A stretch of 64,000 nucleotides of DNA from Candidatus Thiomargarita nelsonii (lineage in GTDB: Bacteria; Pseudomonadota; Gammaproteobacteria; Beggiatoales; Beggiatoaceae): positions 1-64,000 of the forward strand of contig JSZA02000014.1 in assembly GCA_000785145.2 (NCBI GenBank), given 5' to 3'. The first letter of the stretch is position 1; the number at the start of each line of letters is the position of its first letter. A program made the translations under genes and the position numbers. Under the pieces are notes generated by a model, which made no database searches, was not told where the DNA came from, and saw only the letters and a program-made list of their open reading frames with translations. Positions 6,375 through 16,027 of this stretch are shown piece after piece.

Positions 6375-8575
6375 TGTTGAATAACCTTTCTCAAATGTTG
6401 GAGAAAATCATCGGCTGACATAAATCCCACTACACGGTAAGCACCTTGTTCTTGCCCATTCCTATCAAAAAACATAATCGCGGGTGGTCCAAAAATCCCA
6501 AAGCGTTTATATAATGCCTTGTCTTGTTCATCATTAAGCGTGACATCTGCCTGCAATAGGACAAAATCAGCAAAGGCTTCTTGCACTCTGGCATCGCTAA
6601 AGGTGAAATGTTCCATCTCTTTACAAGAAATACACCAATCAGCAGAAAAATCTAATATCACCCGTTTATTTTGAGCCGCTGCCAATTCTTGTTCCAATCC
6701 CTTGATACCCTTGATCGGTTTAAACTCGGCAGCCGAGACAGGCGCGTTTGAAGTGTGGGTGACACTAAGATTATGCAAAGGTTGTAAGGGATTAAGATTA
6801 CCACTGGCTGCGCCAATCATCAACAATACTCCGTACACTAACAAAATCAAGCCGACACCTTTCCACAATTTATGCCAACCAGACACGCCCGCACTGATCT
6901 TATCCAAGGCGCCCATATAGACTGCCGATACGATTAATAAAGTCGCCCACAATAACATGATGACTTGTCCGGGTATAACTCTTTCAAGCATCCAAATAGC
7001 GATCCCTAGCAACATCACGCCAAAAACGGCTTTTACGCTATCCATCCACCCTCCCGCTTTGGGCAAAAAGTGACCGGCGGAAATTCCCACTATAATCAAT
7101 GGAATACCCATCCCAAGGCTCATCACAAACAAGGCTAATCCACCCAACACTGCGTCGCCCGTTTGTGCAATATACATCAATGCCCCTACTAAGGGCGCGG
7201 CAACACAGGGTCCAACAATCAGTGCCGATAATATGCCCATGATTGCAACACCTATTAGTGTGCCACCTTGTTGGCGATTACTAAAATGAGTTAGTTTCGT
7301 TTGTAAAGCATTTGGCATTTGTAATTCATAAAAACCAAACATGGACAAAGATAAGACAACAAACACCAGGGCAAAACTAACCAATATCCAAGGATTTTGA
7401 AAAGCCGCTTGTAAATTATCACCCGCTAAGCCTGTCAATACGCCCGCAATCGCGTAGGTAAACGCCATGGCTAATACATAAACCAATGACATAATAAAGG
7501 CTCTACCCATGGTGACTTGTGTACCTTGCCCGACGATAATACTGGACAAAATCGGAATCATCGGAAAAACGCAGGGTGTCAATGACAACAATAATCCTAA
7601 ACCGAAAAACACCATCATGATGTATAAGACATTAGCATTCGCCAACAAATGCGCTAACTGATCTTGCTCTGACATCGCGCTACTTTTTCCGAGTTGTAAA
7701 TTCACCACTTTCGTTGTCGGTGGATAACATAAACCGGCTGTCGCGCAACCTTGATAATCCACACTCAAGGTGACAGCCTGCAAGCCTTCCGTTTTGATGG
7801 GGATTGTTATTTCAAGTAGTGGCTGCTTATAAATATGGACATCACCAAACAAGGGATCTTTTTCAAGAATACTCGGCGGCAATGCTGGCGTACCTAACTC
7901 TCCCTCACCGGAAAAAGCCAATTTATCCCGATACAAGTAATAACCATCAGCCATTTTCCATCTGACGACTAAATAAGATGGCGAAGGAAATTCGGCTGAA
8001 AACTCAAAAGCCTCATCAAGCTCCAGAAATTCCTCATCCTCTAAGTCATCCTCTCCCAAAAAGGCGGAGGCTTCAAGCGGGGTGGCTGGCAAATTGACGA
8101 TTTTTTGGATGGCTGGATAACAAATCCTTTCATCAGCACAACCTTGATAAGAGATTTCTAGGGATAATGCGCCTTTTCTATCCTGAACAGGCAATTTGAT
8201 TTCCAATAGATGCTCATAAACTTCAATTTGACCATATTTGATATCCTCCTTGATGATACCCTGCGGAAATTGTGGCTCGCCTAATACGCCCCTTTTGAGA
8301 GCAAATTTAAATTGATTGCGATACAAATAATAACCTTCCGCAATTTCCCAACGCGCCACTAAGAGTGCGGGATTTTCACTATCGACTGAAAACACAAAAG
8401 CAAGCTCTGGGGGGAGAATGTCAGAAAAAATCTTCTCTTTTTCAAAACTGGGGAGACTTGGAGAAAAATTGCTCGGTTCAAGCAAATTATTCCCCTCATT
8501 TTCAAAAGAAAAATCTTGGCTCATGGCACTGCCATGCCATAATAATATTATTAATAATGTGATAAAATTTTTCAT
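6371..8575 (-). CDS. dsbD: thiol:disulfide interchange protein DsbD
   Basis: A 734-residue inner-membrane electron carrier that passes reducing power from cytosolic thioredoxin to periplasmic partners. After a signal peptide there are two related N-terminal immunoglobulin-like domains (about 38-165 and 185-295), both with the LVARWEIAEGYYLYRNQFKF / LVVRWKMADGYYLYRDKLAF pattern and a YQGCA..CYPP cysteine pair. Eight hydrophobic segments follow (about 308-590) with LTPCVFPMIP and GPCVAAPLVG cysteines, then a C-terminal thioredoxin domain with CISC near residue 648. E. coli DsbD has one N-terminal domain, so the tandem copy is a variation. It is followed by a coupled TlpA-like gene. Confidence 0.95.
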   Translation of the reverse strand: MKNFITLLIILLWHGSAMSQDFSFENEGNNLLEPSNFSPSLPSFEKEKIFSDILPPELAFVFSVDSENPALLVARWEIAEGYYLYRNQFKFALKRGVLGEPQFPQGIIKEDIKYGQIEVYEHLLEIKLPVQDRKGALSLEISYQGCADERICYPAIQKIVNLPATPLEASAFLGEDDLEDEEFLELDEAFEFSAEFPSPSYLVVRWKMADGYYLYRDKLAFSGEGELGTPALPPSILEKDPLFGDVHIYKQPLLEITIPIKTEGLQAVTLSVDYQGCATAGLCYPPTTKVVNLQLGKSSAMSEQDQLAHLLANANVLYIMMVFFGLGLLLSLTPCVFPMIPILSSIIVGQGTQVTMGRAFIMSLVYVLAMAFTYAIAGVLTGLAGDNLQAAFQNPWILVSFALVFVVLSLSMFGFYELQMPNALQTKLTHFSNRQQGGTLIGVAIMGILSALIVGPCVAAPLVGALMYIAQTGDAVLGGLALFVMSLGMGIPLIIVGISAGHFLPKAGGWMDSVKAVFGVMLLGIAIWMLERVIPGQVIMLLWATLLIVSAVYMGALDKISAGVSGWHKLWKGVGLILLVYGVLLMIGAASGNLNPLQPLHNLSVTHTSNAPVSAAEFKPIKGIKGLEQELAAAQNKRVILDFSADWCISCKEMEHFTFSDARVQEAFADFVLLQADVTLNDEQDKALYKRFGIFGPPAIMFFDRNGQEQGAYRVVGFMSADDFLQHLRKVIQQ

Positions 8576-8631
8576 TGAGATGTTATCCTATCCAACCATG
8601 CTAAATAACTCGGTAAGCCAAAATGTTAGAC

Positions 8632-8715
8632 TTAAATTAAGGGCAACCACTCCAGGAGTTGCCCCTACGAGAATGTCCATGTAGGGGCAATCCTTTATGG
8701 TTGCCCTTAATTTAA
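8632..8715. repeat. MITE-family element, truncated ends
   Basis: An inverted-repeat element with arms TTAAATTAAGGGCAACC and GGTTGCCCTTAATTTAA and internal GTAGGGGCAATCC. It lies between divergent dsbD and fxsA. The outer CAATGCC termini are lost. Confidence 0.75.
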
Positions 8716-8751
8716 TGGGTTTAAAACTTTCAACTGATCATTATAAATTAA

Positions 8752-9174
8752 ATGAACTTATTTCAACGACTGCTACTATTATTCATCCTCGTTCCCATTA
8801 TTGAAATATACCTACTCATGACGGTGGGAGGATTTATTGGCGTTTGGCCAACTGTTTTGCTCATCATATTGACAGCGATTATAGGGACACATCTATTACG
8901 CGCTCAAGGGATAGCCACATTACAAAAAATGCAGGAAACTTTACAGCAGGGACAACTCCCGGCTTTTGCTTTATTAGAGGGCCTTTTTATTTTGATAGGT
9001 GGAGTTTTGCTATTGACACCTGGTTTTTTCACCGATGCTGTGGGATTTTTTTGCTTAATCCCTATCTTGCGTAAGCATTTAGTTTTTTGGATGACTAAAC
9101 GCTTTCAAGTTCAGCAAGTGCGAAGGGGTCGTCCTGAAATAATAGAAGGAGAATTTCGGCGAGAAGATAGATAG
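8752..9174 (+). CDS. fxsA: FxsA family protein
   Basis: A 140-residue inner-membrane protein with the FxsA (SuzR/YeaB-type cytoplasmic membrane protein) pattern: four hydrophobic segments, RLLLLFILVPIIEIYLLM at the N-terminus, GTHLLRAQG, and GVLLLTPGFFTDAVGF in the third segment. FxsA of E. coli modulates phage F exclusion; its normal role is not established. The cytoplasmic C-terminal tail is basic. No upstream partner gene; it is flanked by MITE-like elements on both sides. Confidence 0.92.
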   Translation: MNLFQRLLLLFILVPIIEIYLLMTVGGFIGVWPTVLLIILTAIIGTHLLRAQGIATLQKMQETLQQGQLPAFALLEGLFILIGGVLLLTPGFFTDAVGFFCLIPILRKHLVFWMTKRFQVQQVRRGRPEIIEGEFRREDR

Positions 9175-9175
9175 T

Positions 9176-9303
9176 GTCGAACAGGCCAATGCCATATCGT
9201 ATCGGGCAACCACTAGGGTGTTGCCCCTACGAAAAATCACGGTCCTTGTAGGGGCAATCCTTTATGGTTGCCCCTTAACGAAGGTGGCATTGGTCGAACA
9301 GGC
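9176..9303. mobile_element. 106-bp MITE with 11-bp target duplication
   Basis: The element at 9187-9292 begins CAATGCCAT and ends GGTGGCATTG, with GGGCAACC/GGTTGCCCC inner arms. It is bounded on both sides by the same 11 bases, GTCGAACAGGC (9176-9186 and 9293-9303). It inserted just after the fxsA stop. No coding capacity; transposition would need a transposase in trans. Confidence 0.88.
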
Positions 9304-9665
9304 GCGTGTTCTCGTTCCCACGCTCATCGAGCCGACACAAATCCATTGACGATGTTTTGTAGGGTGCGTACTCCGCACAAATTAAGAGTCAGGGTGCGTA
9401 GGACCAATGCCATTAAGCCTGTCCCGACGTTAGGAGGGATCATCGCAAAAAACCATTCATGTAGTGTGGATAAATAGAGGGCGTATCCACCTGATTAATA
9501 TATTTTGTAGGGGCAATCCCTTGTGGTTGCCCTTAACGGTATTGGTGCGTAGGACGCACCCTACAAATCACTGCCATCACCGTTAAGGGTGATTTTTTGT
9601 AGGGGCAATCCCTTGTGGTTGCCCTTAACGGTATTGGTGCGTAGGACGCACCCTACAAATATCAC
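9304..9665. repeat. repeat-filled intergenic region with tandem 66-bp duplication
   Basis: No gene. It holds fragments of the CGTTCCCACGC and GTGCGTAGGACGCACC families, then two near-identical 66-bp segments (about 9503-9568 and 9595-9660). Each combines GTAGGGGCAATCCCTTGTGG with GTGCGTAGGACGCACCCTAC. Confidence 0.8.
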
Positions 9666-10565
9666 TTAAAAAACAATATTAACACCTAAAACAAAACCTT
9701 CGGTGCTATCTGTTGCGCCATTTCCAACCGAAAAATCATCATTTAGAAATTGGAAGCGATAACCTAAGTAGGCAGAAGCCGCGTTAAGTGCTGGCATCTG
9801 GTCAAACCGATGAGAATACAATAGTCCTAACTCTCCTAACTTGTACTTTGAATTAACACTTTCCTCATCACCTTTTGTCTTCAACCAGCCATAAGCAAAA
9901 CTCCCATATAAGCCAAATTGATATTGCAAAGGAACAACGCTTGCAATACTGAGCATCAGTCCATCCGTTTGATTATCCTGCTCCAACACCTGCTTCAATG
10001 CATCCTGCGTCCGATCTTCTTGATTAGAGAATGTGGGGAAGAACTGATCTGGGATATGCAGACTCACCTGCCGTTTAATTCTCTTATAGCCTGCCGTGAC
10101 GGCTAAAGTGGGTAAGAGATAATACCCCAAATTAATATCCCACTCTGAACGTTCTCCTGAAATTGAGATTGGTACAAGTATTTTCTCAACATCATAAAGA
10201 CCAAACAAAGAGCCAGGAAAATCAAACGATTGTTCTCCAAAACTGTAATCTGTTTTTGGGAAAAAACTACCTGACACAAACAAGTTCTTATATTTGAAAC
10301 TTAACACTGGAATCAATGTGGATTCTGTTTCAGAGTCGTAAGAAAATATCTGCTGAGTCTTATCGCTTTGCATTTCAATGGGTAAATCCCATTTATTGAA
10401 CCAATATTTGACACCAATCAAAGCCGTAAAGTTCTTGTTATATGACTGAACCTCAAAAAGGGGACTCACTTCTTTTTCCAATGATTTTTGTTGCTCCCCA
10501 AGGGCACTGTTTCCTAATCCAATACAAATTGGGATAATGGTTGCTATCACAAAAGCTTTTTTCAT
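9666..10565 (-). CDS. outer-membrane beta-barrel protein (unassigned)
   Basis: A 299-residue exported protein. It has a signal peptide (MKKAFVIATIIPICIGLGNS), many alternating amphipathic strands rich in aromatic residues (GVKYWFN, YAYGWLK, AYLGYRFQFLND), and a C-terminal phenylalanine (GVNIVF), the usual BAM signal. No specific porin family is recognised. Only 11 bases separate it from the upstream metacaspase-like lipoprotein gene on the same strand, so the two probably form an operon. Confidence 0.7.
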   Translation of the reverse strand: MKKAFVIATIIPICIGLGNSALGEQQKSLEKEVSPLFEVQSYNKNFTALIGVKYWFNKWDLPIEMQSDKTQQIFSYDSETESTLIPVLSFKYKNLFVSGSFFPKTDYSFGEQSFDFPGSLFGLYDVEKILVPISISGERSEWDINLGYYLLPTLAVTAGYKRIKRQVSLHIPDQFFPTFSNQEDRTQDALKQVLEQDNQTDGLMLSIASVVPLQYQFGLYGSFAYGWLKTKGDEESVNSKYKLGELGLLYSHRFDQMPALNAASAYLGYRFQFLNDDFSVGNGATDSTEGFVLGVNIVF

Positions 10566-10576
10566 GAGCGACTCCT

Positions 10577-11479
10577 TTAATTAGCAAGTGGCATTATTAT
10601 TTCTCTCTTAGGTTGCCGTTGACAACCCGAAAAACAAAACTCACCCCTAAATGAACTGTTTTCCCAAGGTGTTTGTTGATTATTGCTCTCCCTCAAGACA
10701 TGCTCCCGTACCTGCTTGAACATGGCTTCTACGGTTAAACCAGGCATTTTGATAGCCTTCAGCAAATGTTTGGTATAAGTACCATTTCTCCCTTTGCCAT
10801 CCATAGCAGGCTTATCGGGCGCAGTCGCAAAGGCAATAATTGAACCTTTTGGACTACGCATTTTTGCCAACCCTGCTGTTCCGATGCTACGCATATTTTT
10901 AGCACCACCTGTTTTTTTTAAACCACGACTTTCTGCGAAGCGTGGTGTTTTTGTCTCTTTGGGCAGTGGATTATCCCGACAAGCATCTAAGATAATAATA
11001 TTAGAGCCGTTTCCCGCTTCTTCCATTTGATTCAATACATAGTTGGCAGACAGGGTTTTATATTTAACCTCTTTCTCGGAAGGCAACTTTGATCGAGTTG
11101 GAATAAGGTAATTTTCGCCATTGACTTGTACCGCATGACCGGCATAATAGAACACCCCTACGCTACCCGAATGTAATTTTTCACGAAATATTTGCACCGC
11201 ATCCATCATTTCCTCTCGGCTAGCCGCATTTTCCCTATAAATCACTTTAAAACCAACTTGCTGCAAGGTGCTTTTCATATCTCTGGCATCATTGACTGGA
11301 TTTTTTAACTGCAAAATATTGAGATCACCTTTATAATTTGCATTGCCTATCACTAGGGCATAACGCTTGCCTTTTACCTTATTATCACTTTTCTCTAAGC
11401 CCTTTTTATCAGTTGTTTTGACAGAGCCACAAGCGATGAATAGAGGGAGCAGCGCAATTAATAGTATTTTCGTTTTCAC
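10577..11479 (-). CDS. lipoprotein caspase-family (metacaspase-like) peptidase
   Basis: About 300 residues, clan CD peptidase family C14. The caspase p20 domain spans about residues 38-255: RYALVIGNANY, catalytic His115 in YYAGHAVQ, catalytic Cys167 in ILDACRDNP, and GSIIAFATAPDKPA. The N-terminus KTKILLIALLPLFIACGS has a lipobox (LFIAC, Cys17), so it should be a lipoprotein. I start at GTG 11479: AGGAG lies 6 bases upstream, and the longer frame to 11542 merely translates an AGTCC palindrome. Metacaspase-type enzymes cleave after Arg or Lys; the substrate is unknown. The barrel gene follows 11 bases downstream. Confidence 0.9.
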   Translation of the reverse strand: MKTKILLIALLPLFIACGSVKTTDKKGLEKSDNKVKGKRYALVIGNANYKGDLNILQLKNPVNDARDMKSTLQQVGFKVIYRENAASREEMMDAVQIFREKLHSGSVGVFYYAGHAVQVNGENYLIPTRSKLPSEKEVKYKTLSANYVLNQMEEAGNGSNIIILDACRDNPLPKETKTPRFAESRGLKKTGGAKNMRSIGTAGLAKMRSPKGSIIAFATAPDKPAMDGKGRNGTYTKHLLKAIKMPGLTVEAMFKQVREHVLRESNNQQTPWENSSFRGEFCFSGCQRQPKREIIMPLAN

Positions 11480-11496
11480 GCTATTTCTCCTAAAGA

Positions 11497-11555
11497 GGTC
11501 CAAGATAAATCTTGGACTCCTGACCACTGATTTGGAGTCCAAAATTTATTTTGGG
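11497..11555. repeat. two AGTCC-type palindromes
   Basis: A divergently oriented pair between the metacaspase-like gene and the secreted paralogue pair (GTCCAAGATAAATCTTGGAC and GTCCAAAATTTATTTTGG). Confidence 0.8.
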
Positions 11556-11600
11556 CAAATCTAAAATATCTGTGACATACTAAACTATAAAGGAGACAAT

Positions 11601-12368
11601 ATGATAACACAACTTAAACATCATCTAATAATAGTACTTAGCATGACATTGATATCGTCTGCATGGGCTCAAGACGTGCTATCGCCAGCACAAATCAATG
11701 TTTTAGCGACTGCCAATGAAAATCGCTATGATTTACCCAATATCAGTTATACATATACTGAATGGGGTTTTAAAATTAGATTAAATCATATTAAGCTTGA
11801 TCACATTGTTGATTATACACTCAACGGTAAAATTATCACGGATGCGATTAAGATTCTTATTGAGCAAGAAATCATAACACTGATTGAAAAAAACGACAAA
11901 GGATTTGAATTTGAGGTGCTATTTGCTCCAGAGATTTTGCCAAATGACTCAGAATTTGGAGTTATTCTTGACAATGGTTTAAAAGTTTCTTGCGTGATTT
12001 ATGACCCCATTAATGGGCTTTTTCCCGTTTGGTCCAATTTAATCAATTGGAACAATCAGTCTAAAAACAGACTATTAGTTAAAGGTTACGTTAAACAATA
12101 TGAGCCAAATTGCGGTTTTCGGGGCTGCTATAAGTCTGTACCTGAGCAATGGGTACAAATTTATATCCATAATGGACAAAATTGGGTTTACAAAGAGACA
12201 GTTTATTCAGATAATAGTGGCTTTTACAATTTTTTAATTGAAGATTATTGTGGTGAGGTTGCGGCTTATACTGCTAAAGCGGGGAAAGAAGTTTGGCAAG
12301 AGCAAAACGTATGGACATCATGCACCCCCTTTATTAATGAACAAGCCATTATTCTTCAGCTAAAATAA
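11601..12368 (+). CDS. unknown secreted protein, paralogue 1
   Basis: A 255-residue protein with a signal peptide (MITQLKHHLIIVLSMTLISS, AWA). The rest I do not recognise. It has an N-terminal DENRYDLPNI-type segment (here NENRYDLPNISYTYT), a central FEFEVLFAPEILP...LDNGLKVS region, and a C-terminal domain with several cysteines (NCGFRGCYKSV, DYCGEVAAYTAK, SCTPFINEQ) that could form disulfides. GGAG lies 8 bases before the ATG. The next gene, 29 bp downstream, encodes a close paralogue, so this is a tandem duplication. Presumably periplasmic or extracellular. Confidence 0.7.
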   Translation: MITQLKHHLIIVLSMTLISSAWAQDVLSPAQINVLATANENRYDLPNISYTYTEWGFKIRLNHIKLDHIVDYTLNGKIITDAIKILIEQEIITLIEKNDKGFEFEVLFAPEILPNDSEFGVILDNGLKVSCVIYDPINGLFPVWSNLINWNNQSKNRLLVKGYVKQYEPNCGFRGCYKSVPEQWVQIYIHNGQNWVYKETVYSDNSGFYNFLIEDYCGEVAAYTAKAGKEVWQEQNVWTSCTPFINEQAIILQLK

Positions 12369-12397
12369 CTTCAACTTCAACTTGAGGAAAACACAAT

Positions 12398-13174
12398 ATG
12401 ACAATACAACTTAAGCACATTTCAATAATGCTACTGAGCATCGCATTGATATCACCTCTTTGGGCTCAAGAGCAACCCTCGCCAGAAGATATCGATGCCT
12501 TGTCGGCAGCCGATGAAAATCGCTATGATTTACCCAATATCATTTACACATACACTCAAAATGGTTTTAAGATCGAGGTGAATAACATCACGCTGGATCA
12601 CGTCGTTCATTACATCTTCAATGGTGAAATTATCACTGATGTCTTTAATACTCTTATTGAGCAAAATGCGATAAAACTCACTGAAGAAAACGACAAAGGA
12701 TTTCAATTTGAAGTGCAATTCGCTCCAGAAATTTTGCCAGATGCCTCAGAGTTTGGTCTCATTCTTGACAATGGTTTAAAAGTTTCCAGCGTGATTTATG
12801 CTGAAAACCGTGGAATTTCTTGGAATTTTCCTAGCTGGTTTAGTTTAATCAATTGGAACAATCAGGCTCAAAACCGTCTGCTGGTTAAAGGTTATATTAA
12901 GCAATATGACCCACATTGCGGTTGGGGGGGCTGCTATAAGTCAGTCGCTGGTCAATGGGTGCATATTTATGCCCGTAGTGGAATCAGTTGGGTTTACAAA
13001 ACGACCGTTTATTCAGATCGTCATGGCTTTTACAGTTACTTGATTAATAATCATTGTGGCTCAGTCGCAGCTTATACTGCTAGAGGGGGGAGACAACTTT
13101 GGCAACAGCAAAATGTATGGGGTTCATGCAGCCCCTCTATTAATGAACAAGTTATTAATCTTCAAATAAGATAA
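12398..13174 (+). CDS. unknown secreted protein, paralogue 2
   Basis: A 258-residue paralogue of the preceding gene with the same architecture: signal peptide (MTIQLKHISIMLLSIALISP, LWA), DENRYDLPNIIYTYT, FQFEVQFAPEILPDASEFGL, and the cysteine-containing C-terminus (HCGWGGCYKSVAGQWV, HCGSVAAYTARGG, GSCSPSINEQ). A GAGG-type ribosome site lies about 11 bases upstream. Conservation of the cysteines between copies suggests they matter structurally. Function unknown. Confidence 0.7.
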   Translation: MTIQLKHISIMLLSIALISPLWAQEQPSPEDIDALSAADENRYDLPNIIYTYTQNGFKIEVNNITLDHVVHYIFNGEIITDVFNTLIEQNAIKLTEENDKGFQFEVQFAPEILPDASEFGLILDNGLKVSSVIYAENRGISWNFPSWFSLINWNNQAQNRLLVKGYIKQYDPHCGWGGCYKSVAGQWVHIYARSGISWVYKTTVYSDRHGFYSYLINNHCGSVAAYTARGGRQLWQQQNVWGSCSPSINEQVINLQIR

Positions 13175-13720
13175 GGATAGAACTACCCCAACACGCGACG
13201 CAGAGCGTCGCTACATGCATTCCTTTGCCTCGCGCACTCTCTTATACACAAGTTTTTTTTGTAGGGTGGGTAGAGCTTCGCTGCACCCACCATTGTTAGA
13301 AATTTCAACTATTTGGTGGGTTGGGCGTCCCATAACGATGTTGCGCGGGCAACCACAAGGGATTGCCCCTACCCACCCTACATAATCTTATTTTGTTTCA
13401 AATACTTAAATACTTATGTATAAGTGAGTGCGCTTCGCTAAGGGAACGAGAACAAAGCCTGTCATTTACTGGCGTTACCAGAGGTGCGACGATAGGAGAA
13501 ATCTTATATTTTTTCTCGTTCCCACGCGGAGCAAAAATGCCATTAAGTTAAGAATAAATGCTCGCAATCGTGGTATTCGGAGTCCAAGATTTATCTTGGG
13601 CGTCGGCTCTCCCAAGATAAATCTTGGACTCCTAAAAACCTTAACTTAATGGCATTGACGCGAGGCAAAGGAATGCCTGCCTCGACGCTCCGCGTCGAAT
13701 TATCAATGAGGACATATCCA
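13175..13720. repeat. repeat-filled intergenic region
   Basis: No gene. Pieces of the GTAGGGTGGGTAGAGC element (13260-13380) enclose a GGGCAACC MITE half. A MITE end pair, AATGCCATTAAGTTAAG (about 13537) and CTTAACTTAATGGCATT (about 13640), encloses two opposed AGTCC palindromes (13579-13633). A GAGGCAAAGGAATGCC element then runs into the C11 protease leader. Confidence 0.75.
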
Positions 13721-16027
13721 ATGAAACCACTTATTTTTTTTATAATTTTCACCTTTTCCACTCAAGCAATCGCCCTGTATGATTTTGCCGCTATTAACAT
13801 CACCCCAGAAGGGGAACAAATTTCATTTTGTTTAGAATATGATAGCCAAAAAATCGATCTAAGTCAGTTCTACTTTGCCGATAATTTATATATTGCAGCC
13901 ATTATCCAACAGACTGATATACTCTTCGTTGAACCCACACCAATGGGTGACTTCAGATTCACGCAATGGTTATCGGGTAATGATGTGCCAATATTCTCTG
14001 AATACTTTAACGACAACCCAAAACCAATCTGTTTAGGTCCATTTCCCAAAGCCGCCCTTCAAGATATTGAAGTCTATGCTGGTATTGGAGACTCACTTGA
14101 GGATCTTATACAACGAAACAGCCTTATCAAATTTTTCGAGACTTATCCCGAACAGCCAAAAGAGGAAAAAAATTGGACAGTCATGGTTTACATGGTTGGC
14201 TCTAACTTAGAAGCAAAACCATTCCGCAGAGGCCTACCTCGTTGGGCGAGTAAAGACATCGTAGAAATGCTACAAGGCACTACCAATAATAGCCATCTCG
14301 TCCTCACAACCGGCGGCTCAACTCGCAACGGCTGGACAACCGTCAAACGCTCTCTCATAGAAAACGGACAACAACATGTCCTACAAGACTTAGGAGAGAA
14401 AAGCATGGCAGAGCCACAAACCCTAAGCGATTTTGTCACCTGGTCAAAAGCCAACTTTCCCGCCCAACACTATGCCCTCATTCTGTGGAGTCATGGGGCG
14501 GGCACACAAGGTTATGGCTTGGATACTTCGCCGGCGGGCAAGGGCAAAATAATGAGTCTCAACCAACTGCATCAAGCCTATCAAACTATCCGTCAACAAA
14601 TAGAAAAACCACTGGATATTATCGTTTACGATGCCTGTTTGATGGGCACTATTGAAGTCGCTGAAATCACCGCAACACTTGCCAATGCGATGGCGGCTTC
14701 TGCGGAACTGGAACCGGCGCACGGTATTGACTACGCCCACCTGTTGAGCAACATCGACGCATCGAAACCCGATAATGGCTTGGATTTTGCAAGGGTGGTT
14801 AAAAGCGGTTACATTCAACATACGAAAGATCAAGGCACTTTTGATACGTCACAAATCACCTACAGTCTGTTTGATCTGACAAAATTAGCATCGTTTAGCG
14901 ACAAATTTGAACAATTTGCGATTGAATTCAAAGAATTGTTGAAACTAAAGCAGTTTACAAGTTATGAAACACTCAGTCGCGGTATTATTCGTGCCCCTGG
15001 CTATCCCCTAATAGAAGCCGCTCGCTTGCCTTCACTGCGTACTGTTAGCGACAACCAAGCTATTCGCATCGATCTCTATAATATCCTACAAACGGTGGGA
15101 CCAGACTTCGCTGAATTTAGGCAAATAGCCACTGACTTGCTAAAAATGCTTGATCAAATCATTGTTGATTATGAAACCAATGACAAGGTTCAAAAAATTC
15201 ACCCCCAAGCAGGGCGCCTGAGTATTGATATTAATATTACTAATACGGCACATTTGGATGTGCTGCCTAAGGCGTATAGGGAACTCAATGAAGGTTTAGT
15301 CTATTATGACCAGCGCAGACAAGCTGATGGATTTACCCCAACGGGCTCTCATGTTTGTTTTAGAGGAATTATTTGTGGCTTTCAACAATGGCTTGAATTG
15401 GAAGCGGATGACATACTCGGTATTGAAGCCTATTTTGGCCAACTTGTGGGCGAGAAGAATCTTGATATTTACCGGATTGATAAATCCTTTTATCAATATC
15501 GAGAATTGACCGAAAATTTAGATTTACCCGCAAATGGGCATAAAGCCTGTCAATATCAATTCTGCGTGGATGAACAACAATGTGAAAATATCACCTTGAC
15601 TGAGCAAGATAATCAATTAGTTGCTGATGTACGACTGAATGACTCTCCAGCACTGTTATCTTTTTGCCAAAATGAGGAGGGTGTATGGACAATTTGTGGC
15701 GTGGTGGCACAAGTCGAGGGCATTTGGGGACGCGATAACGTACTGTCTCCCGGCGATAGTGTTGTCCCTCATACTCTGCATCTGAAAAATGATGAACTTG
15801 AAGAGCGACAAGAACAAGCACTGATCGTTGATGACTTGATGCTTGTCACCTTAAAGCAGCATTGTGATCCGGAAAAGGCTGCGATCTCGGTTGCATATTA
15901 TAGCCTTAATCAAGACCGTGAATTTGAGCGATTATGTGATAGTGGAGGCTGTTTTTGTCAGCCAGGAGAGACAGAGCCAGGCTGTCAAGAGGTGGGTTTT
16001 AAAGCGGGTGTTATCCTTAAAAAATAA
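13721..16027 (+). CDS. clostripain-family (C11) cysteine peptidase, apparently active
   Basis: About 768 residues, clan CD family C11. A signal peptide (MKPLIFFIIFTFSTQAIA) is followed by an N-terminal domain (20-145). The peptidase domain (about 150-420) starts WTVMVYMVGSNLE, with catalytic His258 in LILWSHGAG and Cys306 in IVYDACLMGTIEVAEI. The C-terminal half includes a cysteine-rich segment (CQYQFCVDEQQCENI). C11 enzymes cleave after arginine and mature by autocleavage. GAGGA sits 8 bases before ATG 13721; the in-frame ATG at 13706 overlaps that site. It is followed by a diverged paralogue whose catalytic residues are gone. Confidence 0.92.
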   Translation: MKPLIFFIIFTFSTQAIALYDFAAINITPEGEQISFCLEYDSQKIDLSQFYFADNLYIAAIIQQTDILFVEPTPMGDFRFTQWLSGNDVPIFSEYFNDNPKPICLGPFPKAALQDIEVYAGIGDSLEDLIQRNSLIKFFETYPEQPKEEKNWTVMVYMVGSNLEAKPFRRGLPRWASKDIVEMLQGTTNNSHLVLTTGGSTRNGWTTVKRSLIENGQQHVLQDLGEKSMAEPQTLSDFVTWSKANFPAQHYALILWSHGAGTQGYGLDTSPAGKGKIMSLNQLHQAYQTIRQQIEKPLDIIVYDACLMGTIEVAEITATLANAMAASAELEPAHGIDYAHLLSNIDASKPDNGLDFARVVKSGYIQHTKDQGTFDTSQITYSLFDLTKLASFSDKFEQFAIEFKELLKLKQFTSYETLSRGIIRAPGYPLIEAARLPSLRTVSDNQAIRIDLYNILQTVGPDFAEFRQIATDLLKMLDQIIVDYETNDKVQKIHPQAGRLSIDINITNTAHLDVLPKAYRELNEGLVYYDQRRQADGFTPTGSHVCFRGIICGFQQWLELEADDILGIEAYFGQLVGEKNLDIYRIDKSFYQYRELTENLDLPANGHKACQYQFCVDEQQCENITLTEQDNQLVADVRLNDSPALLSFCQNEEGVWTICGVVAQVEGIWGRDNVLSPGDSVVPHTLHLKNDELEERQEQALIVDDLMLVTLKQHCDPEKAAISVAYYSLNQDREFERLCDSGGCFCQPGETEPGCQEVGFKAGVILKK

